Shown one piece after another: positions 17,452-26,397 of a stretch of DNA of 64,000 nt. The DNA comes from Sinorhizobium terangae. Its GTDB lineage: Bacteria; Pseudomonadota; Alphaproteobacteria; Rhizobiales; Rhizobiaceae. Under the pieces are notes generated by a model, which was not told where the DNA came from, did no database searches, and saw nothing but the letters and a program-made list of their open reading frames with translations. How positions within the stretch are numbered: position 1 is the stretch's first letter; every line of letters begins with the position of its first letter. The DNA lies in NCBI RefSeq assembly GCF_009601505.1, contig NZ_WITC01000120.1:62001-126000 (forward strand). Direction: 5' to 3'. The position numbers were made by a program, and so were the translations under genes.

Positions 17452-17664
17452 ATGGAAGTCAAGGATTCGAACGGCGCCGTCCTCAAGGACGGCGACAGCG
17501 TCACGCTGACCAAGGATCTGAAGGTGAAAGGAACCTCCACCACGCTGAAGCGCGGCACGCTGGTGAAGGGCATTCGCCTGACCGATGATCCGGACGAGGT
17601 CGAATGCCGGGTCGAAAAGATCAAGGGGCTGGTGCTGCGCACCGAGTTCCTCAAGAAAGCTTGA
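17452..17664 (+). CDS. PhnA/YjdM C-terminal-domain protein
   Basis: A 70-residue protein matching the C-terminal domain of YjdM/PhnA: VKDSNGAVLKDGDSVTL, KDLKVKG and VKGIRLTDD segments. The N-terminal zinc ribbon found in the full-length family is absent, and there are too few upstream bases for it. Such short forms are common in rhizobia. The old name links it to phosphonate use, but that is not established. An agaaagga sequence lies before the ATG. Confidence 0.85.
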   Translation: MEVKDSNGAVLKDGDSVTLTKDLKVKGTSTTLKRGTLVKGIRLTDDPDEVECRVEKIKGLVLRTEFLKKA

Positions 17665-17773
17665 GGCGCCGGGCCCTTCGTTCGGTCCGCGTGCCTGCAA
17701 AGACGCAGCCGCCAATATTCGAAGCCCGGGTGAATGCCCGGGCTTCAGTGCATTTAGGCTCTCGCTTTTTGCT

Positions 17774-18196
17774 TCAAGCCACCGTCAACTTCACGTCGAC
17801 ATTGCCCCTGGTCGCATGGCTGTAGGGGCATACGACATGAGCCTTCTGCACCAGGTCCTCAAGGACGGCCTTGTCCACGCCGGGCGAAGTGATCTCAAGC
17901 GCCGCATCGATGTAGAAGCCCGTGCCGTCGTCGCGCGGGCCGATCCCGACCGTGCCTGTCACTTTCGTGTCTTCCGGAAGTTTTACCTTTTCCTTGCCGG
18001 CAACGAATTTCAGCGCGCCGAGGAAGCAGGCGGAATAACCGGCAGCGAAGAGCTGCTCCGGATTGGTGCCGCGGGCGCCGTCGCCACCAAGCTCCTTCGG
18101 AACAGTGAGGGAAATGTCGAGGACGCCATCGGCGCTCTTGGCCTGGCCGGCGCGGCCGCCAGTCGCGGCGGCGGTGGTGCGATAGAGGATAGGCAT
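17774..18196 (-). CDS. ohr: organic hydroperoxide resistance protein (OsmC/Ohr family)
   Basis: A 140-residue thiol peroxidase that reduces organic and fatty-acid hydroperoxides. The two catalytic cysteines are visible in AAGYSACFLGAL and VVCPYSHATRGN, and the Ohr-type N terminus MPILYRTTAAATGGRAG is intact. It is divergent from ohrR, with an operator between them, which is the classic arrangement in which OhrR represses ohr until oxidised by peroxide. The ATG at 18196 is preceded by ccaaggag. Confidence 0.95.
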   Translation of the reverse strand: MPILYRTTAAATGGRAGQAKSADGVLDISLTVPKELGGDGARGTNPEQLFAAGYSACFLGALKFVAGKEKVKLPEDTKVTGTVGIGPRDDGTGFYIDAALEITSPGVDKAVLEDLVQKAHVVCPYSHATRGNVDVKLTVA

Positions 18197-18240
18197 GGCA
18201 GTCTCCTTGGGATGATCATTGTCAACACGTATTCCATATC

Positions 18241-18272
18241 GCAAAATTAAATTGCACGCAAATTAATTTTGC
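18241..18272. promoter_or_regulatory. OhrR operator
   Basis: Two 15-base arms, GCAAAATTAAATTGC and GCAAATTAATTTTGC, are inverted repeats with 14 of 15 positions matching, separated by two bases. The A/T-rich palindrome lies between the divergent ohr and ohrR starts. This form and location fit known OhrR boxes in rhizobia. Confidence 0.85.
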
Positions 18273-18310
18273 AAATTGCATTTTGGCCGTGAATTTGCGA
18301 CAATGCGATC

Positions 18311-18787
18311 ATGACGACTAAGCCGGCAAAATTTGAGGCAATATCCGATGAGATGCTGACGCTGGGCCAGCAACTGTGTTTCGCGGTCTATTCGGCCGGA
18401 CACGCCTTCAACCGCACCTATAAGCCGCTGCTTGACCGCTTTGGCCTCACCTATCCACAATACCTCGTACTGCTCGCGCTCTGGCAACATGACAAGATGA
18501 CGGTGAAACGCATCGGCGAGGAAATGGGCCTCGATTCCGGCACGCTTTCCCCCCTGTTGAAGCGGCTGGAAGCCGCCGGCTACGTGAGCCGGCTCCGCGA
18601 TCGCGAAGACGAGCGGCAGGTGATCGTCAGCCTGACGGAAAAGGGGCGGAAGCTGAAGGCGGAAGCCTTCGTCATCCTCGCCGACATCAGCAAGGCGACC
18701 GGATGCACCCTGGAGGAGGTCCGCGAGTTGCGCGAGGCGCTGCAGCGCCTGACCCAACGACTGACCAGCAGTCAGCAGGAAAACTGA
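18311..18787 (+). CDS. ohrR: MarR family peroxide-sensing repressor OhrR
   Basis: A 158-residue MarR-family regulator. The reactive cysteine is conserved near the N terminus (TLGQQLCFAVYSA, Cys at about 23), and the winged helix-turn-helix carries MTVKRIGEEMGLDSGTLSPLLKRLE and the wing DREDERQ. Oxidation of the Cys by organic peroxide releases the DNA and derepresses ohr. It sits directly across from ohr with the operator between. Confidence 0.94.
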   Translation: MTTKPAKFEAISDEMLTLGQQLCFAVYSAGHAFNRTYKPLLDRFGLTYPQYLVLLALWQHDKMTVKRIGEEMGLDSGTLSPLLKRLEAAGYVSRLRDREDERQVIVSLTEKGRKLKAEAFVILADISKATGCTLEEVRELREALQRLTQRLTSSQQEN

Positions 18788-18847
18788 CCAGCTGGCTGGA
18801 ATTGCTCTAAAGCGCGTCGCGTTCAATCGGGCACATGCGACGCACAT

Positions 18848-18953
18848 TACAGCGCCGCGCATCCAATCGGACGCGCTAAGGTCGCTGTAACAACTTGAAT
18901 CGCTGCATGATTTTGTCCTTAAATCGATTCCGATTTAAGGAATCATGCAGTAG
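18848..18953. repeat. RIME-like two-palindrome repeat
   Basis: Full-length copy with an almost perfect second palindrome (tgcatgatt...cttaaatcgattccgatttaag...aatcatgca). It lies between ohrR and the L,D-transpeptidase gene and is followed within 13 bases by a different hairpin repeat. Confidence 0.82.
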
Positions 18954-18965
18954 GTCATTGCTTTT

Positions 18966-19014
18966 ATGCACGTCGTTGTCCCAGAACCGCTGCACACTTT
19001 TGGGCGACATGCAT
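18966..19014. repeat. conserved-loop hairpin repeat
   Basis: atgcacgtcg...cccagaa pairs with ttttggg...cgacatgcat around the loop ccgctgcacac. The last base overlaps the stop codon of the L,D-transpeptidase gene. Same loop family as 11843-11887 and 27163-27204. Confidence 0.72.
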
Positions 19015-19796
19015 CAGATCACGAGGATCGGCGCCTTGCCGCGGACGCGGTCGTAGAGATCCATCACATCCTGGTTGAGCATGCGCACACAGCCGGAGGA
19101 AACAGCCTTGCCGATAGATTGCCACTCCGGCGTGCCGTGTACGCGATACAAGGTGTCCTGGCCGTTCTGGAAGATATAGAGCGCGCGTGAGCCGAGCGGA
19201 TTGTTCAAGCCGGGCTGCATGCCGCCTGCGCTTTCCGAGTAGCGGGCGAGCTCCGGCTGGCGTTCGATCATCGTACCCGGCGGCGTCCAGCGCGGCCACT
19301 TCTGCTTCCACTGAATGACGCCTCGTCCCGACCAGGCGAAGCCCTCACGACCGAGGCCGACGCCGTACCGCATGGCCCTTCCGCCCGGCTGGACCAGATA
19401 GAGAAAGCGATCGGCGGTGTCGACCACGATGGTGCCCGGCTGCTCGCCGAACGGGTCGTCGACTTCCTGACGGTAAAATCGAGCGTCGATCTGCTGATAA
19501 GGCACCGCCGGGACCAGATAGCCGCCATCGTCCACTGCGCCATAGATTTGCGAGTAGTAAGGGTCCTGCGGCGGCAGGCCGGTCGGCAGTGCCGCTTCCT
19601 CGACGGGCCCTTCCAGCAAAGCTCCGGTACGCGGATCGATCCAGCGTCCCTCCAGCGCCGGATTGCGGTAAACCGGCATGGTTTGCTGACGGAAGCGGTC
19701 GGTGTTCATCGACGACGTGCAACTCGCAAGCCCGGTCGAAGCGATTGCGAGTGCGGATGTTCGAAGAAATTGGCGGCGGGAAAAGATGGGAGGCAT
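19014..19796 (-). CDS. L,D-transpeptidase (YkuD domain) lipoprotein or exported protein
   Basis: A 260-residue envelope enzyme that cross-links peptidoglycan or attaches proteins to it. The N terminus has an RRQFL twin-arginine-like start and a lipobox-like LASC at about residues 22-25. The YkuD catalytic region is intact: HGTPEWQSIGKAVSSGCVRM, with catalytic Cys in SSGCVR. Upstream spacing and the ATG at 19796 agree with a signal peptide. It is transcribed toward ohrR and ends at a hairpin repeat. Confidence 0.9.
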   Translation of the reverse strand: MPPIFSRRQFLRTSALAIASTGLASCTSSMNTDRFRQQTMPVYRNPALEGRWIDPRTGALLEGPVEEAALPTGLPPQDPYYSQIYGAVDDGGYLVPAVPYQQIDARFYRQEVDDPFGEQPGTIVVDTADRFLYLVQPGGRAMRYGVGLGREGFAWSGRGVIQWKQKWPRWTPPGTMIERQPELARYSESAGGMQPGLNNPLGSRALYIFQNGQDTLYRVHGTPEWQSIGKAVSSGCVRMLNQDVMDLYDRVRGKAPILVI

Positions 19797-19877
19797 CGAA
19801 CTCTAGCAGGTTGTATGCGAGCAGAAGGGGCGCGATCCGCATCCGCGACTCACACCTCCCCGCTCCGGGGCCAGACC

Positions 19878-19983
19878 TACTGCATGATTCCTCAAATCGG
19901 AATCGATTTGAGGAGAAAATCATGCAGCGATTCAAAGTGCTACAGCGACCTTTGCGCGTCTCAAAAGACACGCGGCGCTGTGG
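19878..19983. repeat. RIME-like repeat, reverse orientation; 19797-20175 intergenic
   Basis: Reverse-oriented full copy: ctgcatgattcctcaaatcggaatcgatttgagg, catgcagcgattcaaagtgctacagcg, then a cgcgtctcaaaagacacgcg palindrome. The remainder of the 379-base gap between the transpeptidase start and the stop of the GGDEF-EAL gene shows no gene. Confidence 0.8.
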
Positions 19984-20175
19984 ATCACGATCATCCTGGA
20001 ACCAAAATCATCGCGGTCTATTCTCAAGTCGGAATGTAAGCGGAATGGTCTTAATTTTCCCTCGCCTCTCCGTCGGTCACCGCATCTACGGCTGGAACGA
20101 AACTTATGTCAGCAAACTTCCAATCACAATCGCGGCATCGTACTCCGCAAGCCACGCCACCGCCACCACCGCCAC

Positions 20176-22539
20176 TCAGATACCGTCCGCGTGGAGCCCG
20201 GGCTGGCCAAGCAGCGCCTCGAAATCACGGGCGACAAGCGGCGGGCTGAAGAAATAGCCCTGGATCTCATCACAACCGCTTTGCCGCAGGAAATCGACCT
20301 GCGCCTCCGTTTCCACGCCTTCGGCGATGACCCGCAGGCCAAGATTCTGCGCGAGCGAAATGATCGCCGAGGTGATGGCCTTGTCGTCGTCGTCGGCAGG
20401 AACGTCCTCGACGAACGAGCGGTCGATCTTCAGCCGTTGCACCGGGAATCGCTTAAGAGCGCTGAGGCTCGAATAGCCCGTCCCGAAGTCGTCGATTGCA
20501 AGGTGCACGCCGATCGCCTCCAACTCGTGCATCGTCGCGATCGCGCCGGGCACATCCTGCATGATCAGGCTCTCGGTCAGTTCGAGTTCGAGATAGCGAG
20601 CCTCCAGGCCGGTTTCCGCAAGCACCGCCGCCACGCGGGTCGCCCAGTTGCGCTCCAGGAACTGTCGGGCGGAGACATTGACGCTGATGATCAGCGGCGG
20701 TAGGCCGGCTTCCTGCCAAGCCTTGCACTGACGGCATGCGGTTTTCAGAACCCAATCGCCAATCGGCACGATCAGGCCGGTTTCCTCCGCCAGCGGGATA
20801 AAGGCACCGGGCGAAATCACCCCTTGCACCGGGTGCTGCCAGCGCAACAATGCCTCTGCCGCGAAGATGCGGCCGCTTGCAAGGTTCATCTGCGGTTGGA
20901 AATGCAGAAAAAATTCGTCGCGGGCGATCGCCTCCCGCAGTTCCTCCTGCCGCAAGAGCTTCTCATGCGCCTTGGCCGCCATCTCTTCGGTGAAGACCTG
21001 CAGGTTGTTGCGCCCGAGCTCCTTGGCGCGGTACATCGCGGCATCGGCATTGGCAAGCAATTCGCTGACGGTCCGGCCCTGATTGGGAAAGCAGGCGACG
21101 CCCATACTGCAAGTCACCCGCAGGCTGCGGCCGCTGAGTTGTACCGGCGCGGCAATGGCCGCGCGGATTTCCTCGAGGCGCGACAGGACGACGTCGCGCT
21201 CCGTCGGCACGCCGTTGAGGAGCAGTATGAACTCGTCGCCGCCGACCCGTACGACCATGTCGGACTTGCGCACTGCCGCGCGCATGCGCGCGGAAACCGC
21301 CTTCAGCAACTCGTCGCCGGCCGTATGCCCGAGACTGTCATTGATGAGCTTGAAATTGTCGAGGTCCAGAAAGGCGAGCACTGCCCACTGGTCGCGTCCG
21401 CGAATCGCCTCGATCATGCCGGCCACCTGCTCCTCGAACAGGACGCGATTGGGAAGGCCCGTCAGCGCATCGTGATGCGCCATGAAGCTTATTCGGTCTT
21501 CGGCTCGTTTGCGTTCGATCGCGATTCCGGCGAGATACGTCGCCGTGGCGATCAGCTCCTTCTGCTGCTCGCTCGGGACGCCGGCCTCCTCGGAATAGAG
21601 CGCGAAAGTTCCGAGCACCTTGCGGTCGTGAGCGTGAATCGGCGTCGACCAGCAGGAACGGAAGCCGTAGGGCTTCACAACATCGGTGTAGCCTTCCCAC
21701 AACGGATCGGCGAACACGTCCGCAACGATTACCTGCTCGCCGCGCCAGGCGGCCGTTCCACACGAACCGACCCTCGGACCGATCTCGACTCCATGGATCG
21801 TGGCACAAAACACCTCGTCCAGGCTCGGGGCAGCGCCATGCAGAAGATGCCGCCCGTCCTCGGAGAGAAACAGGATGGAACCCTTGGTGCCTGGCAGCAG
21901 CAATTCGATCAGCAAGATGAGGTCGGTGAAGAACTGATCGAGCGGCTTGCCCTTTGCGATCATCTCCAGCAGCCGCGCCTGACCTTCGAGCAGGCGCTCC
22001 GCCGCTTTTCGATCGCTGATATCACGCGAAACGCCGACAACGCCGACGATCTTGCCACTCTTGTTGCGCAGCGGCACCTTGGATGTCATCAACCAGCGAT
22101 CGCGCCCCTTCGTGACGATCGCGCGCTCCTCTATCCCGAAGATCGGTTCGCCGGTCTCGATCACGCGCTGTTCCACGTCGGCGATCGCCTGGGCGGCCTT
22201 CGCCGGGTGCAGGTCGAAATCCGTCTTGCCGACGAGATCCTGAAGACTCGTAAGCCCGTTGTCTGCGACGGTGACCTCATTGGCGATGAGAAAGCGGCCC
22301 TTTGTGTCTTTGGCAAAAATATAGTCCGGGACGTGATTGATCATCGTCTCCAGCCAATAGTGGCGATCGGCTATGTCAGGCTCGGAAGGAAAAATGCGCG
22401 CCACCTCGTCCGCCAGCCGATTGCCGGCGTCGATCAGCCGGCGCGTCTCCACGTTGTCTCCGGCATTGAGGGCGGCATAGCGGGTATTGCGGGACGTTTT
22501 CCTTGCCAAGCAAAGCCTCCGGAAGAGCAACGCCAACAT
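20176..22539 (-). CDS. PAS-GAF-GGDEF-EAL cyclic-di-GMP signalling protein
   Basis: A 787-residue cytosolic protein with four domains: PAS (about 60-185), GAF (about 200-350), GGDEF (about 355-520) and EAL (about 530-780). The diguanylate cyclase motif is intact (RVGGDEFILL), and so is the phosphodiesterase motif (AEALLRW, with DDFGTGYSSL and AEGVET). Both synthesis and breakdown of c-di-GMP are therefore possible, with PAS and GAF sensing. No membrane segment is clear. It stands alone; an internal later start is possible because the first 40 residues are poorly conserved. Confidence 0.92.
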   Translation of the reverse strand: MLALLFRRLCLARKTSRNTRYAALNAGDNVETRRLIDAGNRLADEVARIFPSEPDIADRHYWLETMINHVPDYIFAKDTKGRFLIANEVTVADNGLTSLQDLVGKTDFDLHPAKAAQAIADVEQRVIETGEPIFGIEERAIVTKGRDRWLMTSKVPLRNKSGKIVGVVGVSRDISDRKAAERLLEGQARLLEMIAKGKPLDQFFTDLILLIELLLPGTKGSILFLSEDGRHLLHGAAPSLDEVFCATIHGVEIGPRVGSCGTAAWRGEQVIVADVFADPLWEGYTDVVKPYGFRSCWSTPIHAHDRKVLGTFALYSEEAGVPSEQQKELIATATYLAGIAIERKRAEDRISFMAHHDALTGLPNRVLFEEQVAGMIEAIRGRDQWAVLAFLDLDNFKLINDSLGHTAGDELLKAVSARMRAAVRKSDMVVRVGGDEFILLLNGVPTERDVVLSRLEEIRAAIAAPVQLSGRSLRVTCSMGVACFPNQGRTVSELLANADAAMYRAKELGRNNLQVFTEEMAAKAHEKLLRQEELREAIARDEFFLHFQPQMNLASGRIFAAEALLRWQHPVQGVISPGAFIPLAEETGLIVPIGDWVLKTACRQCKAWQEAGLPPLIISVNVSARQFLERNWATRVAAVLAETGLEARYLELELTESLIMQDVPGAIATMHELEAIGVHLAIDDFGTGYSSLSALKRFPVQRLKIDRSFVEDVPADDDDKAITSAIISLAQNLGLRVIAEGVETEAQVDFLRQSGCDEIQGYFFSPPLVARDFEALLGQPGLHADGI

Positions 22540-22778
22540 ATTGCGGATCGATCCGGTCTCCGGTCTAGCTAATAGAGGTTATGCTTCTCTAAATTTTGCG
22601 GAAAAAAGCGTCCAAAGGTTGCATGCTGGGCACGGTCGCCGGAACAGTTACGACCCGAACGAGCGCAGGGGCTGCGTTTCATCAAGAGATTTCATGAGCG
22701 ACATCAACCGAGGACGCTTCTGCCGGCCCCGGCGATCGCCTATTGAATGCGCATCACAACGGTCGGGAGGAAGCCAGA

Positions 22779-23438
22779 ATGCTGACAATTTACGGAGTTT
22801 ATCGTTCGCGCGCATCGCGCAACTACTGGATGGCGCGCGAGCTTGGCATTCCCTTCACGTCCGTACCGGTGATTCAGGCGCGCCGCGTCGCCGATCCGCT
22901 CGCTGCCGATGCACCGCTCAACACCAGGTCGCCGAGCTATCTCGCGATCAATCCGATGGGCCTCATCCCCGCTATCGATGACGACGGTCTGGTCCTGACG
23001 GAGTCACTCGCCAACAATCTCTATCTCGCGCGCAAATATGGCGGTCCTCTCGCGCCGGCCGATCTCCGCGAGGACGGACAGATGGGCAATTGGACGATGT
23101 GGGCGGCGACGGAGGTGGAGCCGCATGCGGTCAAGATCGTTCTCGCTTATGACAACAGCATCGAGGACACGCCCGAGGGTCAAGCGCGCATTGCTGCTTG
23201 CGCCAAGTCACTTCAGAAAGCCTTCGCGGTTATCGAAGCGCACCTCGATAACTGCGATTACGTCGTCGGCAACCGCTTCACCGTCGCCGATCTCAACCTC
23301 GCCGAGGTCTTCCGCTACACGATGACCCAGACCGCGCTGTTCGACCGGCATCCGCGCATCAAGGCGTGGCTTGCGCGTTGCCAGTCGCGCCCCTGCTTCA
23401 TCGCCATGATGGAGGAGCGCCTGAAGGAGCCGGAATAG
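22779..23438 (+). CDS. glutathione S-transferase family protein
   Basis: A 219-residue cytosolic GST. The N-terminal thioredoxin-like domain has LTIYGVYRSRASRNYW and the cis-Pro region NPMGLIPAIDDDGLVLTESLA; the C-terminal helical domain has the FTVADLNLAEVFR capping motif. The active residue may be Ser rather than Cys. Substrate unknown. The start at 22779 is supported by GGGAGG upstream and the family N terminus. Confidence 0.9.
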   Translation: MLTIYGVYRSRASRNYWMARELGIPFTSVPVIQARRVADPLAADAPLNTRSPSYLAINPMGLIPAIDDDGLVLTESLANNLYLARKYGGPLAPADLREDGQMGNWTMWAATEVEPHAVKIVLAYDNSIEDTPEGQARIAACAKSLQKAFAVIEAHLDNCDYVVGNRFTVADLNLAEVFRYTMTQTALFDRHPRIKAWLARCQSRPCFIAMMEERLKEPE

Positions 23439-23511
23439 GATCGCCGAGCTTCGTCATTTGACGCGACCCGGACGGAGAACCGTTACACACTTTTCCTGGA
23501 ATTGCTTGCGC

Positions 23512-24435
23512 TCACTTGCCGAGATAGCTCGAAACCTTGGCGTCGAGCAGCCGCATTCCCTCTTCGACCTCATCGCGCACCCAGCGCTTGAAAGCCGCGG
23601 CGGCCTTGCTCTCGCGCCGGGATCGCGAATGCACGAAATAATGGCCGAAGCCAGTCTTCGCCCGGATACCAAATGGCGCAACGAGACTGCCTTCGGTCAC
23701 GGCATAACCGGCAAGGGTTTGCCAAGCGAGCATGACGCCCTGGCCGGCAATCGTTGCATCGAGTGCGAGCGAGGCTTCGTTGAACGTGTGGCGCACGGCC
23801 ATCTCGGAGCCCGACAGGCCGGCCTCCTTCAACCACACTTCCCAAGTGAACATCGAGTGACCGTCGATCACCGCCGGCAGATTTAGAATATCTGCAGGCG
23901 CGCGCAGGTCTCCAGCCATGCTCGGCGAGCAGACGGGGAAGATCTCCTGTTCCAACAGGAGTTCGGCATGCACACCCGGCCAGTCACCAGTGCCAACGCG
24001 GATGCCGACATCCACGTCGGAAGTGTCGAGGTTCACGAGGGTCGTCGTCGCATCGATCCTCAGCCGGATATCCGGATGCCGCTCGGCAAAACGGTTCAAT
24101 CGGTAGACCAGCCACCGGGCTGCGAAAACCGGGGCCACTGAGATCGTCAGCACCGATTCATCGCGGCGACGCGCCGATGCCACCGTATCGGCAAGTTCGC
24201 CGAAAGCGCTTGACAGACGCGCGAGGAACAGGCGTCCGAAGTCCGTGGCGACGAGCCCGCGCGAGGTGCGCTCGAACAGTATGCGGCCGAGTTGCGCTTC
24301 CGTCTTGGTAATCTGCTGGCTGACGGCGCCGGTGGTGACGCCGAGTTCTTCCGCGGCACTCGCCAGCGAGCCTAGCCGCCCGGCCGCTTCGACCGCGCGC
24401 AGGCCATTGAGATGGATGGCATTCAGCTCCCGCAT
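23512..24435 (-). CDS. LysR family regulator (GcvA-like)
   Basis: A 307-residue LysR protein of the GcvA/AmpR type: the N terminus LNGLRAVEAAGRLGSLASAAEELGVTTGAVSQQI is diagnostic and the effector domain follows from residue 90. The ligand is unknown. It diverges from a small unknown gene at 24526, with 90 bases between. Its stop is close to an acacttttcctggaattgc repeat. Confidence 0.9.
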   Translation of the reverse strand: MRELNAIHLNGLRAVEAAGRLGSLASAAEELGVTTGAVSQQITKTEAQLGRILFERTSRGLVATDFGRLFLARLSSAFGELADTVASARRRDESVLTISVAPVFAARWLVYRLNRFAERHPDIRLRIDATTTLVNLDTSDVDVGIRVGTGDWPGVHAELLLEQEIFPVCSPSMAGDLRAPADILNLPAVIDGHSMFTWEVWLKEAGLSGSEMAVRHTFNEASLALDATIAGQGVMLAWQTLAGYAVTEGSLVAPFGIRAKTGFGHYFVHSRSRRESKAAAAFKRWVRDEVEEGMRLLDAKVSSYLGK

Positions 24436-24525
24436 ATAGTTTTTCTAAACCGCGTCGCCGGCAATCTCAATTGAAATCTTGCCGCAACGGGCGGATGCTC
24501 AGGAGCATCGAAAGGATGATCCGCC

Positions 24526-24720
24526 ATGCTGAAGATTCTATCGATATTCAACCGTGCCGCATCGAACCCAGGCAATCGAGTCGAAACATTGCTCAATTGG
24601 CAGCGCGATCCGCTGCAGCATCCGGACGTCGCCCGCATGGACGAACGCGAACTGGCCGATCTGCCGTTTCCCGGCTGGCCATGGCCGCGCGCTGCCGGCG
24701 AACATTGCGACTGCGCCTGA
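24526..24720 (+). CDS. small hypothetical protein
   Basis: A 64-residue protein with a polar C-terminal half rich in Pro and Trp (LADLPFPGWPWPRAAGEHCDCA). No family is recognised. A GAAAGGATGA lies before the ATG. It is divergent from the LysR gene and followed 56 bases later by the MmcQ gene. The coding case rests on position, ribosome site and length only. Confidence 0.5.
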   Translation: MLKILSIFNRAASNPGNRVETLLNWQRDPLQHPDVARMDERELADLPFPGWPWPRAAGEHCDCA

Positions 24721-24776
24721 TCTGAAGGTATCTTTGGCCGCACTGCGATAGCGCAACGCAGAGGCGATGGTGAGAC

Positions 24777-25139
24777 ATGAGCGATGATCTCGAACGCTCC
24801 TTCGAGCGCGTGCGGCGGCTGACGGAGGCGGCAGGACTCCCGGAAACGACGGTCGGCACGTCCTACGGGACGCCGGCGCTGCTCGTCAAAGGCAAGAGCT
24901 TTGTCCGGATGAAAGACCCGCACACGCTGGTGGTCATGTGCGCGCTCGAAGAAAAGGAGATGTTGATGGAACTCGATCCATCGCTTTTCTTCGAGACCGA
25001 TCACTACAAAGGCTGGCCGGCGATGTTGGTGAGACTCGCCCCAATCGACGACGAAGCATTGACGCAAAGACTGATCGCCGCCTGGCGGGAAAAGGCGCCG
25101 AGGCGCCTTGCAAGCCGCTTCGACGCCAAGTCGAACTGA
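24777..25139 (+). CDS. MmcQ/YjbR family DNA-binding protein
   Basis: A 120-residue protein of the MmcQ/YjbR family (DUF419): TVGTSYGTPALLVKGKSFVRM, LEEKEMLMELDPSLFFETDHYKGWPAMLVRL and the C-terminal LIAAWREKAPRRLA are characteristic. The fold resembles CyaY; the function is not established. It is cytosolic and converges on a GST gene. Confidence 0.88.
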   Translation: MSDDLERSFERVRRLTEAAGLPETTVGTSYGTPALLVKGKSFVRMKDPHTLVVMCALEEKEMLMELDPSLFFETDHYKGWPAMLVRLAPIDDEALTQRLIAAWREKAPRRLASRFDAKSN

Positions 25140-25185
25140 ACTTGAAATTCGGCCGCTCGAAAGCCGTTACACACTTCTCCTGAAA

Positions 25186-25806
25186 TTAGGCCTGTACCGC
25201 AGCGAGGACCTTGGCAACGGCCGGCCGTGCGACCATGCGGTTGCGGTGGTCGAGAACTTTCGGGAAGCGCCCCGGATCGACACCATCGCCCTCCAGCCAA
25301 TTGGCGATCGTGAAGAGATAGGGATCAGCGATCGTATAGTTCTCGCCCATCACAAAGGGGCCGGCAAACATCTTGCTTTCGATCAGCGCGAAGCAATCGC
25401 CCATGTTCTGCGGCACCTTGGCCTTCATTGCCTCATGCGCCGCCGGATCGTCCGCCCATCTCGGGCCGCGCCGAGCATGGGCATGAGCGACGTGCACCGT
25501 CGAGCAGAGATAACTCAGGAACGACTGCAGCCTTGCAAACTCGAACGGATCGTCGAGGGGAGCAAGCCGCTTCTCGGGAAAACTCTGGGCGACATAGGCG
25601 AGGATTGCCGGCGTTTCCGTCAGGATCCCGCGGTCGGTCACGAGCGCCGGCACCCGTCCCTTCGGATTGATCGCGAGATATTCGGGAGTGGTCTGTTCGG
25701 CCTTCGCGAAATCGACACGACGGGCTTCATAGGCCGCTCCGGCCTCCTCGAGCGCGATGTGCGAGGCGAGCGAACAGGTTCCGGGCGCGTAAAACAGTTT
25801 CAGCAT
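25186..25806 (-). CDS. glutathione S-transferase (beta/GstA-like)
   Basis: A 206-residue GST: MLKLFYAPGTCSLASHIALEEAG is the bacterial beta-class N terminus with the conserved Cys, and NPKGRVPALVTDRGILTETPAIL holds the cis-Pro and glutathione contacts. The C-terminal domain carries YTIADPYLF. Two adjacent ATGs occur; the second, at 25806, is better spaced from GGGAGG. The stop codon TAA lies inside a ccgttacacacttctcctgaaatta repeat. Confidence 0.9.
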   Translation of the reverse strand: MLKLFYAPGTCSLASHIALEEAGAAYEARRVDFAKAEQTTPEYLAINPKGRVPALVTDRGILTETPAILAYVAQSFPEKRLAPLDDPFEFARLQSFLSYLCSTVHVAHAHARRGPRWADDPAAHEAMKAKVPQNMGDCFALIESKMFAGPFVMGENYTIADPYLFTIANWLEGDGVDPGRFPKVLDHRNRMVARPAVAKVLAAVQA

Positions 25807-25932
25807 CATTCTGCCTCCCGTGATGGTGTTGCGGCGCGGTGCCGCAAGTTCGCCAGCAGAGAAAATGAAATTGCTGCTGTTTACAAGGCCTCTGAACGCC
25901 CGGCCTGTCGCAATCCGCCCCACCCTTCCATA

Positions 25933-26310
25933 TCACGCGGCTACCGTTCCCGCACAGCCCGGCACGTCTTCGAGCCGGTAGTAGACTGGAATGCCGCGCT
26001 CGCGGGCGATGCGCACATCGTTGTCCGCGCCTTTGGACTCGCCCGGCAACCGCAGGACTGCGTCGCAGAGCGCAAGCAGACGGTGGGCAACGGGATGGAA
26101 GATCTCCTCATAAAGGTCGTCGCCCACTCGGCTTCCGCCGGCGGCATGCCACACGGGCAAGGCCACCCATTCCCCGATCATTGGCACGTGCCCGGCCTTG
26201 AAGAGCGCATAGGACGGCTCCTCTAGACGCTCCAAATTTTCCGCCATTTTCGCCGGGTCGTCACCCGTGCCCGAGCGATAGGGGCCCGCAATGAGAATCA
26301 ACATAGCCAT
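25933..26310 (-). CDS. DUF4406-like nucleoside 2-deoxyribosyltransferase-fold protein
   Basis: A 125-residue protein beginning MAMLILIAGPYRSGT and containing GADNDVRIARERGIPVYY. The N-terminal strand with GPYRS and the late D..ARERGIP segment match the DUF4406 group related to nucleoside deoxyribosyltransferases. Enzymatic activity is not shown. It is divergent from a DeoR-type regulator, with tandem repeats in the shared 87-base region, so it is probably a target. An ATG at 26304 is an alternative start. Confidence 0.72.
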   Translation of the reverse strand: MAMLILIAGPYRSGTGDDPAKMAENLERLEEPSYALFKAGHVPMIGEWVALPVWHAAGGSRVGDDLYEEIFHPVAHRLLALCDAVLRLPGESKGADNDVRIARERGIPVYYRLEDVPGCAGTVAA

Positions 26311-26350
26311 CCTCCACGTTATTACACGAATTTTCCTGATATTCCTGGAG

Positions 26351-26380
26351 TATCGTGATATTTCGTGCAATATCGTGAAT
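26351..26380. promoter_or_regulatory. three tandem 10-bp repeats, candidate DeoR operator
   Basis: TATCGTGATA, TTTCGTGCAA and TATCGTGAAT follow each other directly, each holding TCGTG in the same register. A reverse TTCGTG (cacgaa) lies at 26325-26330. One repeat per helical turn is what cooperative binding by DeoR-family regulators would use. Confidence 0.68.
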
Positions 26381-26397
26381 GAATCAAGGAGGAATCG

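Noticed and set aside
20824..22572. 582-codon plus-strand frame
   Set aside because: Antisense to the GGDEF-EAL gene; composition typical of a shadow frame.
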